Source: Deltaproteobacteria bacterium
GTDB lineage: Bacteria > Desulfobacterota > Dissulfuribacteria > Dissulfuribacterales > QOAL01
NCBI GenBank assembly: GCA_015486425.1
Contig: WFRQ01000033.1
Location: forward strand, 1 to 13,482
Direction: 5' to 3'
Length of the DNA: 13,482 nucleotides
This document shows positions 1 through 7,397 of this stretch, piece by piece; the stretch's first letter is position 1, and each line of letters starts with the position of its first letter. The translations under genes and the position numbers were made by a program. The notes below the pieces were generated by a model that made no database searches, was not told the DNA's origin, and worked only from the letters and a program-made list of their open reading frames with translations.

Positions 1-358
1 CCTCAATCTGGAAGCCTATGGTAAACACGGGATTGAGCGCGGTCATTGGTTCCTGGAACACCATGCCAATGCGGGAGCCGCGGACCTTTCGCGCAGCCTC
101 TTCGCTCCTGATGCTCCTGCCCCTGAAGATGATATCTCCTGCGGCAATATTGAACATGGAATGGGGCAGAAGGCCCATGATGGAAAGAGAGGTAATACTT
201 TTGCCGCAGCCGGATTCCCCAACAAGGCACACGCTCTCGCCCTTGTCTATTGAAAAGGATATATCACGCACAAGGGGCACGCGAGCGGCGGCACGGCCCC
301 TGGAAATTATATCAAGCTGAAGCCCTTTCAGACACAGGAGGACAGGATTTTCAGGCAT
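1..358 (-). CDS. ABC transporter ATP-binding protein, oligopeptide/dipeptide/nickel type (DppD/OppD-like), N-terminal part
   Basis: This is the first 119 codons of a gene that continues beyond the left edge. The product would be a cytoplasmic ATPase that powers a peptide, nickel or related solute importer. The sequence shows a Walker A motif GESGCGKS (residues 47-54), followed by the family-typical SLSIMGLLP, then GDIIFRG and the Q-loop segment MVFQEPMTALNP (Q102). This combination is characteristic of the DppD/OppD branch of ABC ATPases. The signature LSGGQ, Walker B and the C-terminal iron-sulfur/oligopeptide extension lie outside the window. The ATG at 356-358 is chosen because it is preceded by GAGG with a 7-nt gap; another ATG at 361-363 is out of frame. 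No permease gene lies upstream, so this ATPase gene is either first in its operon or separate from its permeases. The substrate cannot be told from this part. Confidence 0.93.
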   Translation of the reverse strand, partial: MPENPVLLCLKGLQLDIISRGRAAARVPLVRDISFSIDKGESVCLVGESGCGKSITSLSIMGLLPHSMFNIAAGDIIFRGRSIRSEEAARKVRGSRIGMVFQEPMTALNPVFTIGFQIE

Positions 359-386
359 GGCATGGCCTCATATTGTGGCGCACCTG

Positions 387-419
387 CAAAACAGGGCCGG
401 GCCGATAAGGCTGCGGCCC
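387..419 (-). terminator. GC-rich hairpin with short U tract, terminator or leader attenuator before the ABC gene
   Basis: Read on the minus strand, GGGCCG (419-414) pairs with CGGCCC (399-394), and an inner GCC/GGC pairing closes a TTATC loop. The stem is followed by TGTTTTG (393-387). It sits 36 nt before the ABC transporter start codon and about 150 nt after the P-loop ATPase stop. It could end the fusA unit or act as an attenuator in the leader of the ABC operon; the sequence alone does not decide. Confidence 0.5.
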
Positions 420-430
420 CTGAAACCGAC

Positions 431-463
431 AAAATTGCTGAATTGAGCGTTTCAATCCAGCAA
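431..463 (-). terminator. 12-bp hairpin followed by TTTT, probable terminator of the fusA-ATPase unit
   Basis: On the minus strand TTGCTGGATTGA (463-452) pairs with TCAATTCAGCAA (446-435) around the loop AACGC, giving 12 pairs with one G-U, followed by TTTTG. On the plus strand the same stem has an A-C mismatch and no T run, so the structure fits minus-strand termination better. It lies 110 nt after the P-loop ATPase stop codon and just before the GC-rich hairpin at 387-419. The rest of the 359-572 gap shows no gene and no clear promoter. Confidence 0.5.
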
Positions 464-572
464 AAAGTTATTTAACATTTCATTTTAAGCAAGTGAATGG
501 CGTTGTTTTCAGCTCTGTGAGAAAAATTGTTTGTTTTTCTTGCTGAATTTACCCAAAAATTGCATTCACTGC

Positions 573-1268
573 CTAACCCCTGTCTTTTATAAGCAGGGTG
601 GCAGGGTCAAGCACAAGGGAGAGCCTTCCGGCCTCAGCCGGACCCTTGACCAGGTTGACGTTTATCTGCTGACCGTCTGATTTGAGGCCTATCATGGTTT
701 CAAACAGGTCCTCAACACCGGCAATTGTCTGCGGGATACCGCTCTCCACATCTTCGTCAGACTGGACCTTTACGGCAAACCATACCGGGAAGCCCTGCTC
801 CTTTGCCACCAGTTTCAGCTCGCTGAGTGGTTCCCTGACACTGTCATTAAACGGGAGCCCGTCAATCATCACCATCTGGGGGAAGAAAATTCCCTGCTCA
901 GTTAAATCGTTGAGCCTCTCCTCCAGCCTGCCCACTGTAAATCCCTCAACATTGAAGGTCATTACAAAACGGTGAGGCAGTATGGTCTCCCACAGCTCAG
1001 AGGTATTTTTTATGTCATACTGACGGGCGATGTTATAAAACACTTCCTCGTACCACAGGCAAACCTTGCGCACCGGCTGATCAAGGCTGATATGCAGCAC
1101 ATTCCTGTGACGAAGAAGACTGTCAAGTGCAAGCTGCACAAGGAAGGATGTCTTGCCCACACCTGCCCTGGCAAGTATGGCTCCAAATTCGCCTTCGGCC
1201 AGTGTCTGTTCCTGGTCTTTGCCTATGAGCCTCAGTGGATTACGCAGAATCAGATCATTTTTAAGCAT
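573..1268 (-). CDS. RecA/KaiC-like P-loop ATPase of unknown role
   Basis: A 231-residue cytoplasmic protein with no signal peptide or membrane segment. It carries a P-loop near the N-terminus, ARAGVGKTS (residues 33-41), followed by a hydrophobic helix and a strand (VLHISLDQP, residues 57-65) that resembles the KaiC/RadA/DnaB fold. A Walker B-like strand MVMIDG ends in D136. The Walker A is a variant: alanine 33 stands where the first glycine of GxxxxGKT is expected. I start the gene at the ATG at 1268 because GGGAGAGG lies 9 nt upstream. A longer frame from an ATG at 1346 lacks a ribosome binding site, and its extra 26 residues look non-conserved. The gene follows fusA by 105 nt on the same strand with no obvious terminator between, so the two may be cotranscribed. 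The function is not known to me; a link to translation is only suggested by position. Confidence 0.85.
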   Translation of the reverse strand: MLKNDLILRNPLRLIGKDQEQTLAEGEFGAILARAGVGKTSFLVQLALDSLLRHRNVLHISLDQPVRKVCLWYEEVFYNIARQYDIKNTSELWETILPHRFVMTFNVEGFTVGRLEERLNDLTEQGIFFPQMVMIDGLPFNDSVREPLSELKLVAKEQGFPVWFAVKVQSDEDVESGIPQTIAGVEDLFETMIGLKSDGQQINVNLVKGPAEAGRLSLVLDPATLLIKDRG

Positions 1269-1373
1269 ATGTATGGACCTCTCCCGGAGATAGATCACGG
1301 TGGCCCCTGAACGTGGCGGGCCTTTTCTTATTGCAGAATTCAGCATATTTCATATTCAGCCCAGCCTGCATTG

Positions 1374-3458
1374 TCAGGCAGCCTTTTTCTTCTCTTCCTG
1401 AGCCTTTTTGACAAGCTCTTCAGCAATGGACTTGGGCACCTGGCGGTAGGTGGCAAACTCCATTGTAAACTGGGCCTTGCCCTGTGTGCCTGAGCGCAGG
1501 TCAGTGGAGTAGCCGAACATCTCTGAAAGCGGCACCTCTGCCTCTATCACGCACATATCACCCTCATCCTGGCTGCCGAGAATCATTCCGCGACGCTGGT
1601 TCAGGGAACCCATTACAGTACCCTGGAACTCGGTAGGAGTCTCCACCGCCACTTTCATAATCGGCTCCAGAATTATTGGCTTTGCCTTGTTGAAACCCTC
1701 GCGAAACGCGCCACGGGCTGCTGCCTGGAATGCCATGTCAGAGGAATCAACAGAGTGGGCTGCACCATCGTTAATAACAACCCTGATACCTGTAACAGGG
1801 AAGCCAAGCAGGGTGCCCTTCTCCATACTGGCCTTAAAGCCCTTTTCACATGAGGAGATGAATTCAGTTGGTATGGCGCCGCCCACAATCTTGTTCACAA
1901 ATTCGAACTCGCCCTCGTCATAGGGCTCCATGTAGCCTGCCACGCGGCCAAACTGACCTGAACCACCTGTCTGTTTCTTGTGGGTGTAGTTAAATTCAGC
2001 CTTTCTGCTTATGGTCTCCCTGTAGGCCACCTGCGGTGCGCCAGAAGTGACTGCGGCATTGTACTCACGCTTCATGCGCTCAATATACACTTCAAGATGA
2101 AGCTCGCCCATGCCGGAAATAATGGTATCACCTGTCTCATGATCAACTCGCACCCGGAAGGTTGGGTCTTCCTTGCTGAACCTTGACAGGGCCTTTGACA
2201 TATTCTGCTGCGCCTCATTATCCTCCGGCACAATGGCAAGGGAGATAACCGGCTCGGGCACGTGCATGGAAGTCATGCTGTACCTGATATCCTGGGAACA
2301 GAACGTATCGCCTGAGGCACAGTCAATGCCAAACAGGGCCCCGATATACCCTGCCGGAATCGCCTCAATATCCTCCATCTGGTCGGCATGCATGCGCACC
2401 ACGCGGCCAACCTTGACCTTGCGGCCTGTCCTGGAGTTTACAATGGTATCACCTTTCCTGAGTGTGCCCTGATACACCCTGATATAGGTCAACTGGCCAT
2501 AACGGCCTTCCTCAAGCTTGAATGCAAGGGCAACAAGAGGAGCATCAGAGTCATTATTTAGTACAACTTCCTGCTCTTCATTCTCCATGTCCAGTGCCCT
2601 GTTCTCAATCTCGTCAGGCCGGGGCAAATAACGGGTCACTGCATCGAGAAGGGGCTGAACACCTGTATTCTTGTAGGCGGAGCCAACAAATACAGGTGTA
2701 ATGCCGCGCTCAAGGGTACCGAGCCTGATTGCCTCAATGAGAAGCTCTTCAGGAACATTCTCCTCAAGGGCCGCCTCCATCAGTTCCTCGGAAAACATTG
2801 AAGCAGCATCAATAAGCTCTTCGCGCCTTGACTCTACCTCTTCCCTGAGCTCCTCTGGAATTTCATCCACGCGCAGTTTTTCACCCTGGTCGCCTTCAAA
2901 ATAGACTGCCTTCATGGCAACAAGATCAACCACACCCTTGAACTCATTTTCCAGCCCGATTGGGATCTGCATTGCAATGGCATTGTGTTTGAGCTTTTCT
3001 CTGAGCTGCTCAATAACCTTCATGGGGTTGGCCCCGCTCCTGTCACACTTGTTGATGAACGCAACACAGGGGACCTTGTAGCGTGCCATCTGTCTGTCAA
3101 CTGTGATTGACTGGGACTGTACTCCGCCCACAGAGCAGAGGACAAGCACACCACCGTCAAGCACGCGAAGCGCCCTTTCCACCTCAATTGTGAAATCAAC
3201 GTGGCCAGGGGTATCAATAATGTTGATCTCATGTTCATTCCATTCGCAGTAGGTGGCCGCTGAGGTAATGGTAATGCCGCGCTCTTTTTCAAGCTCCATG
3301 AAATCCATGGTGGCGCCAACGCCGTCTTTGCCCTTTACGTCATGAATGGCATGAATACGCTGTGTATAATAGAGGATACGCTCGGTCAGAGTGGTCTTGC
3401 CCGCATCAATGTGAGCGCTGATTCCTATATTGCGTACTTTTGCAGGGTCTTTCTTCAT
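1374..3458 (-). CDS. fusA: Elongation factor G, spd/mitochondrial EF-G1-like subfamily
   Basis: A 694-residue translational GTPase that drives mRNA-tRNA translocation on the ribosome. The G motifs are intact: AHIDAGKTT (15-23), RGITIT (60-65), DTPGH (82-86) and NKCD (136-139). Domains II-V follow, including the SGMGELHLEV segment, and the length is normal for EF-G. The switch I stretch carries DVKGKDGVGATMDFMELE (40-57), and after G3 the protein reads CSVGGVQSQSITV (108-120). These match mitochondrial EF-G1 and the spdEFG1 group of spirochaetes, planctomycetes and deltaproteobacteria rather than the standard bacterial forms (shorter switch I; DGVAGVEPQSE after G3). GAGGTG lies 7 nt before the ATG. 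The gene is not next to rpsL, rpsG or tuf, so it is not in a classical str operon. Identity as EF-G is near certain; the subfamily call rests on remembered motifs. Confidence 0.97.
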   Translation of the reverse strand: MKKDPAKVRNIGISAHIDAGKTTLTERILYYTQRIHAIHDVKGKDGVGATMDFMELEKERGITITSAATYCEWNEHEINIIDTPGHVDFTIEVERALRVLDGGVLVLCSVGGVQSQSITVDRQMARYKVPCVAFINKCDRSGANPMKVIEQLREKLKHNAIAMQIPIGLENEFKGVVDLVAMKAVYFEGDQGEKLRVDEIPEELREEVESRREELIDAASMFSEELMEAALEENVPEELLIEAIRLGTLERGITPVFVGSAYKNTGVQPLLDAVTRYLPRPDEIENRALDMENEEQEVVLNNDSDAPLVALAFKLEEGRYGQLTYIRVYQGTLRKGDTIVNSRTGRKVKVGRVVRMHADQMEDIEAIPAGYIGALFGIDCASGDTFCSQDIRYSMTSMHVPEPVISLAIVPEDNEAQQNMSKALSRFSKEDPTFRVRVDHETGDTIISGMGELHLEVYIERMKREYNAAVTSGAPQVAYRETISRKAEFNYTHKKQTGGSGQFGRVAGYMEPYDEGEFEFVNKIVGGAIPTEFISSCEKGFKASMEKGTLLGFPVTGIRVVINDGAAHSVDSSDMAFQAAARGAFREGFNKAKPIILEPIMKVAVETPTEFQGTVMGSLNQRRGMILGSQDEGDMCVIEAEVPLSEMFGYSTDLRSGTQGKAQFTMEFATYRQVPKSIAEELVKKAQEEKKKAA

Positions 3459-3681
3459 GTCTTAACACCTCGACAGAAATAAAATATATGGGGCATTGCA
3501 CAGGGCGCAAAAAAATGCATGTCACAGGAACAGCCCTGTTACACAAGCCTTAAAACCGGTTCTGTATATCTGGATGATTACTTTTTATCGAATGGAGTTA
3601 CTTCCTGAAGGACTTTTCTTCCTGGAAGGACTTCACCGCCTCAAAAACGGTTTTTTTGTGAGTCCCTGGTAATGCACAGGG
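3459..3681 (-). promoter_or_regulatory. Long structured 5' leader of fusA
   Basis: If transcription begins near 3682, fusA has an untranslated leader of about 220 nt. On the minus strand GGACTCAC (3665-3658) can pair with GTGAAGTCC (3636-3628), with one bulged A. Just downstream lie two tandem copies of an inverted CTTCC/GGAAG element that could form a second stem, AGGA pairing with TCCT. The end holds the fusA ribosome binding site GAGGTG. I see no open frame for a leader peptide with a good start signal. The pairing was done by eye, and control of fusA through this leader is inference. Confidence 0.4.
3601..3633. repeat. Tandem direct repeat of a small dyad, 2 copies
   Basis: Plus-strand CTTCCTGAAGGACTT (3601-3615) is repeated as CTTCCTGGAAGGACTT (3618-3633), 17 nt apart. 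Each copy contains the dyad CTTCC-T/TG-GAAG, so the pair can fold on itself in RNA or serve as two helically offset protein sites in DNA. It lies inside the predicted fusA leader. Confidence 0.7.
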
Positions 3682-3688
3682 TCTGGTC

Positions 3689-3717
3689 TAAATAATGGAG
3701 CAGATGCAGCTTGTCAA
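3689..3717 (-). promoter_or_regulatory. Probable sigma-70-type promoter of fusA
   Basis: On the minus strand a perfect -35 hexamer TTGACA (3717-3712) is followed after exactly 17 nt by TATTTA (3694-3689), a weak -10 match. The predicted start is near 3682. It is the best vegetative promoter in the gap upstream of fusA. The poor -10 lowers confidence. Confidence 0.5.
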
Positions 3718-3847
3718 GCTAAACTTTTACATTTCATAGAAGGAATTCATCAGGGTCCGGACAGAATAAACTTTTTAAAACAGCAGAAAGGAATCCTTTA
3801 ATGACTGTCCCGTTCTTCTCTCAAGCGCTCGGATTCTTTGGCAGCAG

Positions 3848-3883
3848 CAATAATATAAATCTGGCTCCATCCAAGGGTGGAGC
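3848..3883 (-). terminator. Hairpin at the end of the gmd-to-DUF5989 operon
   Basis: On the minus strand GCTCCACCC (3883-3875) pairs with GGATGGAGC (3872-3864), with one wobble, around TT, followed by the AT-rich CAGATTTATATTATT. It begins 35 nt after the DUF5989 stop codon, a usual place for a rho-independent terminator. The T run is interrupted, so it may be weak. The stretch between here and the fusA promoter (3718-3847) holds only short palindromes (GTCCGGAC at 3755-3762; AAAGGA-A-TCCTTT at 3787-3799) and no gene. Confidence 0.5.
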
Positions 3884-3918
3884 ATTTAGCCCATCAGGCG
3901 AAATGCCCATAGCGCCTG

Positions 3919-4071
3919 TTAAAAAAGGGTATATATGAACGGGGCCACGGCTGAGCCCTGGGTCAGAACGATCAGTGCGCCAAGCATGAGCAGTATTACA
4001 ATTATGGGGGCAAGCCAGAACTTCTTGCGCTCCTTCATGAATGCCCACAGGTCTTTCAGAAGATCAAACAT
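3919..4071 (-). CDS. DUF5989-type small membrane protein (SxtK-like)
   Basis: A 50-residue protein with one membrane helix. It begins MFDLLKDLWAFMKERKKFWL, an amphipathic and basic N-terminus. A hydrophobic helix follows (about residues 20-36, APIIVILLMLGALIVL), and it ends TQGSAVAPFIYTLF. The pattern W-x-F-(x)n-ERKKFW, a single helix and QGSAxAPFIYTLF at the end matches the family I know as DUF5989. The start ATG shares its A with the TGA stop of the upstream SxtJ-family gene (TGATG), so translation is very probably coupled. Proteins of this type are usually found beside an SxtJ protein and a carbamoyltransferase, and the saxitoxin cluster has a comparable small gene after sxtJ. The biochemical role is not known. 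A membrane anchor or partner for the carbamoyltransferase is my inference. Confidence 0.88.
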   Translation of the reverse strand: MFDLLKDLWAFMKERKKFWLAPIIVILLMLGALIVLTQGSAVAPFIYTLF

Positions 4072-4478
4072 CAGAACGGCCTTTCAAAATGATTTACTTC
4101 AGGAATCCTTGAAGCAACCCTGTACGTGTCTGCATCAGGATCAAATTTTCTGTTCATCGGGTCCCAACCCGAGACTTTAAGGAAAACACCAACAGGCATG
4201 AGAATACAGAAATAGAACACGCTCAGGATTATACGAGTATTAACCCAGCCCAGTATGTGCCCTATTTTCATCCACAATGCATGAACCGGCCTGAGGGCAG
4301 CAGGGCGGAAAAGCCCTGTCACAACAAGCACTGCACCGGCTGCCCAGAACCACACATTAATGGTGCCATGCAGTAAAAGCGGCAGTGCAAGGCCGAATAT
4401 ACCTGCCAGCACGCCGCCTACAAGAAGGGCAAAGCCTTTAAGCTCTTTTACATCGGTATTATTTTCTGTATTTTCCAT
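4071..4478 (-). CDS. SxtJ-family membrane protein
   Basis: A 135-residue integral membrane protein. Three hydrophobic segments are visible at about residues 15-36, 40-57 and 82-103. The C-terminal tail has the family-typical pattern GWDPMNRKFDPDAD (104-117), then a Tyr-Arg pair and a final ERPF. Proteins of this family are named after SxtJ of the saxitoxin cluster and lie next to NodU/CmcH-type carbamoyltransferases in many bacteria; no activity is established. Here the gene follows the carbamoyltransferase by 41 nt and overlaps the next gene by one base. The ribosome binding site is weak (AT-rich upstream), so coupling to the gene before it may help translation. It probably sits in the inner membrane and could position the soluble carbamoyltransferase near a lipid-linked or exported glycan; that is inference. 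Confidence 0.88.
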   Translation of the reverse strand: MENTENNTDVKELKGFALLVGGVLAGIFGLALPLLLHGTINVWFWAAGAVLVVTGLFRPAALRPVHALWMKIGHILGWVNTRIILSVFYFCILMPVGVFLKVSGWDPMNRKFDPDADTYRVASRIPEVNHFERPF

Positions 4479-4519
4479 CTTGTTTTATATTTAGCACGAA
4501 AAAATACTTCGTTCTCACC

Positions 4520-6361
4520 TCAGTCAAGCTCAAACTCATCCCGCCAGTCCTTGTCTTCATTCCACGCAGGCTGCTCTTCCTTGCTGAGGATTATGTTTTC
4601 CATGACAAGATAATCCATCTCTGTCCTCATAAAGCAGCGGTAAGCATCCTCCGGGCTGCACACTATTGGTTCACCACGCACATTAAACGAGGTGTTCACC
4701 AGCACCGGACACCCTGTGAGGGCATCAAATTCATCAAGCAGCCTGTAAAACCTGGGATTGGTCTCAGGGTGGACTGTCTGGACACGTGCCGAATAATCAA
4801 CATGGGTCACTGCAGGGATTTCGGAACGCACAACCTTGAGCTTGTCCATTCCAAAAAACTCCTGGCCGGTATCTGCTGCCTTTACCCGTTTGTCCTCCTG
4901 CACCTCTGCCACAATGAGCATGTAGGGGCTGGGCGTGTGGAGATCAAACCACTCCTGTACCTTATCATACTTGACCACCGGCGCGAAGGGTCTGAAGGAT
5001 TCCCTGTACTTGATTTTGAGATTCATCACAGACTGCATGCCGGGGCTTCGGGCATCGCCAATGATGGACCTTGCTCCAAGGGCACGGGGGCCAAATTCCA
5101 TGCGGCCCTGGAACCACCCTATTACCTTTTCCTGCTGAAGCAGGCGGGCTGTCTCAGGCAGGAGCCGCTCATCATCAAGCTCTCGAAAAGGCGCTCCAAC
5201 CCCTTTCAGAAAGCCTTTTATGGCGCTGTTTGAAAAGGCCGGGCCAAGATAAGCACCCTGCATGGAATCAGGAACCTCTGCCTTCCTTTCCATGCGCTGG
5301 TACTCATGCCACACAGAAAGGGCTGCGCCAAGGGCGCCTCCGGCATCACCTGCCGCAGGCTGAATCCATATATCGTCAAAGATTTTGCTTCGCAGGAGCT
5401 TTCCGTTTGCTACACAGTTCAAGGCCACGCCTCCTGCAAGGCACAGTGCAGGGACTGACAGCTCTTTTCGCATGGTGCCTGCAAGCCTCATTACCACATC
5501 CTCGGTAACAGCCTGGATGGACGCCGCAATATCCATCTCCCGCTGTGTAACCTCTGACTCGGGCCTTCTTGGAGGGCCGTCAAAGAGCTTGTCAAAAGCG
5601 TGGCTGGTCATGGTGAGGCCTGTGGCATAGTTGAAATAGTCCATATTCAGCCGAAAAGTGCCATCCGGCTTTATATCCATGAGATTGTCACGGATAAGTG
5701 TTTCATATCTGGGCTTACCGTATGGAGCAAGTCCCATTAGCTTGTACTCTCCGGAATTGACCTTGAAACCTGTATAAAAGGTAAACGCGGAGTAGAGCAG
5801 GCCAAGTGAATGGGGAAAGTCAATTTCCCACTGCGGCGAAAGGGTATTTCCAGTGCCATGCCATGCAGAGGTGGTGGCCCACTCACCAACACCGTCAAGG
5901 CAGAGTATTGCCGCATCCCTGAACGGAGAGGGATAAAATGCCGAGGCAGCATGTGAGCGGTGGTGGTCACAGAAGAGAAGCGCAGGCAGGTCCTTTTTGC
6001 ACAGACCGCTCAGGGCTGAAAGCTCGTTTTTAAGTGTTGCCTTCAGCAGCAGCTTTTCCTTGAGCCACACAGGCATTGCGGCAAGAAAGGATTGCAGGCC
6101 ACGGGGAACATACGCAAGGTATGTCTCAAGCAGCCTTTCAAATTTCACAAGGGGTTTGTCGTAAAAGACAACCGCATCCACATGGGCAAGCTCAAGCCCT
6201 GCCTGTTCCAGACAGTAGGCCACAGCGCCTGAAGGGAATCCGGCATCATGTTTTTTCCTGCTGAAACGCTCTTCCTGTGCTGCTGCTGTAATATGGCCTT
6301 CCTGGAGGAGTACTGCTGCACTGTCATGGTAATAGGCGGATATGCCTAATATCTTTTCCAT
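4520..6361 (-). CDS. O-carbamoyltransferase, NodU/CmcH (TobZ) family
   Basis: A 613-residue enzyme of the family that makes carbamoyl-adenylate from carbamoyl phosphate and ATP and transfers the carbamoyl group to a hydroxyl, usually of a sugar. The N-terminal Kae1-like ATPase domain begins ILGISAYYHDSAAVL. It has the metal-binding pair in DHHRSHAASAF (H133 and H137) and the LDGVGEW turn (D156). The C-terminal YrdC-like part holds FGPRALGARS (from about residue 423) and VNTSFNVRGEP (555-565). All the catalytic landmarks I know are present and the length is normal. It lies 58 nt after fcl and 41 nt before the SxtJ gene, in one operon with GDP-fucose synthesis. The likely acceptor is therefore a sugar of a cell-surface or exported glycan, possibly a 6-deoxy sugar. 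NodU acts alongside fucosylation on rhizobial Nod factors, a useful parallel, but no glycosyltransferase is in this window to define the acceptor. Confidence 0.95.
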   Translation of the reverse strand: MEKILGISAYYHDSAAVLLQEGHITAAAQEERFSRKKHDAGFPSGAVAYCLEQAGLELAHVDAVVFYDKPLVKFERLLETYLAYVPRGLQSFLAAMPVWLKEKLLLKATLKNELSALSGLCKKDLPALLFCDHHRSHAASAFYPSPFRDAAILCLDGVGEWATTSAWHGTGNTLSPQWEIDFPHSLGLLYSAFTFYTGFKVNSGEYKLMGLAPYGKPRYETLIRDNLMDIKPDGTFRLNMDYFNYATGLTMTSHAFDKLFDGPPRRPESEVTQREMDIAASIQAVTEDVVMRLAGTMRKELSVPALCLAGGVALNCVANGKLLRSKIFDDIWIQPAAGDAGGALGAALSVWHEYQRMERKAEVPDSMQGAYLGPAFSNSAIKGFLKGVGAPFRELDDERLLPETARLLQQEKVIGWFQGRMEFGPRALGARSIIGDARSPGMQSVMNLKIKYRESFRPFAPVVKYDKVQEWFDLHTPSPYMLIVAEVQEDKRVKAADTGQEFFGMDKLKVVRSEIPAVTHVDYSARVQTVHPETNPRFYRLLDEFDALTGCPVLVNTSFNVRGEPIVCSPEDAYRCFMRTEMDYLVMENIILSKEEQPAWNEDKDWRDEFELD

Positions 6362-6419
6362 ATTTTTTAATGTCTATAACCAGCGGTGATGAAGCATTGT
6401 AAGTATAGATGATGCCGTT

Positions 6420-7382
6420 TCAGGCATAATGCTCAAGAAAATCACGGTATGCGTCGTTAATACCCTGCTCAAGCTCTATGGAATACCGCCATCCAAGGGC
6501 GTTCAGTCTGCTCACACTCAGAAGCTTCCTTGGTGTGCCGTCAGGCTTGGACGTGTCCCATTCAATTTTTCCCTGAAAACCTGTTACAGCCCTTACCTTT
6601 TCAGCAAGTTCCCTGATGGTAAGATCGTGTCCGCATCCGATATTGATAAGAGGGGGGGATATTTCATTGAAAAGGATAGAGACAGAGTGCTCATTTTCAA
6701 GATTCATCAGGAATACGCAGGCATCTGCCATGTCATCGCTGTGGAGAAACTCCCTCCTTGGATTTCCTGTCCCCCACAGTACAACTTTCTCCCTGCCCTT
6801 TTCCTGCGCCTCGTGCATTTTCCTTATAAGTGCAGGAAGCACATGAGATGTTTCCAGGTCATAGTTATCGCCTGGTCCATAAAGATTTGTGGGCATAACA
6901 GCCATGAACTTCGTGCCGTACTGCCTGTTAAAGGACCAGCACTCCTCTATGCCTGCAATCTTTGCCACTGCGTATGGCCTGTTTGTCTTTTCAAGAGGCC
7001 CGGTGAGCAGATAATCTTCCTTTATCGGCTGCGGACATTCCCTGGGATAAATGCATGAGGAGCCAAGGAACATCAACCGCCTGGTGCCTGAGCGCCAGGC
7101 ATGGTAAATCACATTTGCCTGTATCATCAGGTTGTCATGGATAAACTCTGCGGGGTAAGTGTTGTTGGCAAGGATTCCTCCGACTTTTGCCGCAGCAAGA
7201 AAGACATATTCCGGTTTTTCCCTGCTGAAAAATTCCTGCACTGCCTTCTGATCCATGAGGTCAAGCTCTGCATGTGTACGGGTAATGATATTCTCATAGC
7301 CCTTTTCCCCAAGGCATCTCATAAGTGCAGAGCCCACTAGCCCCCTGTGTCCTGCCACATATATCCTGCTTGTTTTTTTCAT
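6420..7382 (-). CDS. fcl: GDP-L-fucose synthase (GDP-4-keto-6-deoxymannose 3,5-epimerase/4-reductase)
   Basis: A 320-residue cytoplasmic NADPH-dependent short-chain dehydrogenase-type enzyme. It epimerises and reduces GDP-4-keto-6-deoxy-D-mannose to GDP-L-fucose. The nucleotide-binding motif is GHRGLVG (11-17), and S108/S109 in GSSC with Y137 and K141 in RPYAVAK form the catalytic set. C110 and H180 match the epimerisation residues known in the E. coli enzyme (Cys109 and His179). The length is almost identical to E. coli Fcl/WcaG. I start at the ATG at 7382, which has GGA 6 nt upstream. A TTG at 7397 would add five residues with no better signal. It follows gmd after 15 nt, so the two are cotranscribed and make consecutive steps of one pathway. 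Confidence 0.97.
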   Translation of the reverse strand: MKKTSRIYVAGHRGLVGSALMRCLGEKGYENIITRTHAELDLMDQKAVQEFFSREKPEYVFLAAAKVGGILANNTYPAEFIHDNLMIQANVIYHAWRSGTRRLMFLGSSCIYPRECPQPIKEDYLLTGPLEKTNRPYAVAKIAGIEECWSFNRQYGTKFMAVMPTNLYGPGDNYDLETSHVLPALIRKMHEAQEKGREKVVLWGTGNPRREFLHSDDMADACVFLMNLENEHSVSILFNEISPPLINIGCGHDLTIRELAEKVRAVTGFQGKIEWDTSKPDGTPRKLLSVSRLNALGWRYSIELEQGINDAYRDFLEHYA

Positions 7383-7397
7383 GGAATATCCGTACAA

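Noticed and set aside
1269..1346. Longer start (ATG at 1346) for the P-loop ATPase
   Set aside because: There is no ribosome binding site before it, while the ATG at 1268 has GGGAGAGG at 9 nt; the added residues look random.
3635..3657. Plus-strand ACCG/CGGT hairpin followed by seven T
   Set aside because: The stem is only 4 bp and there is no plus-strand gene upstream to terminate; it lies in the fusA leader read on the other strand.
4769..5233. Long plus-strand open frame of 154 codons
   Set aside because: It lies antisense inside the carbamoyltransferase gene, whose motifs are intact there; no ribosome binding site or family resemblance.
7383..7397. TTG start at 7397 for fcl
   Set aside because: It would add five residues before the nucleotide-binding strand; the ATG at 7382 has a GGA in place and fits the family length.
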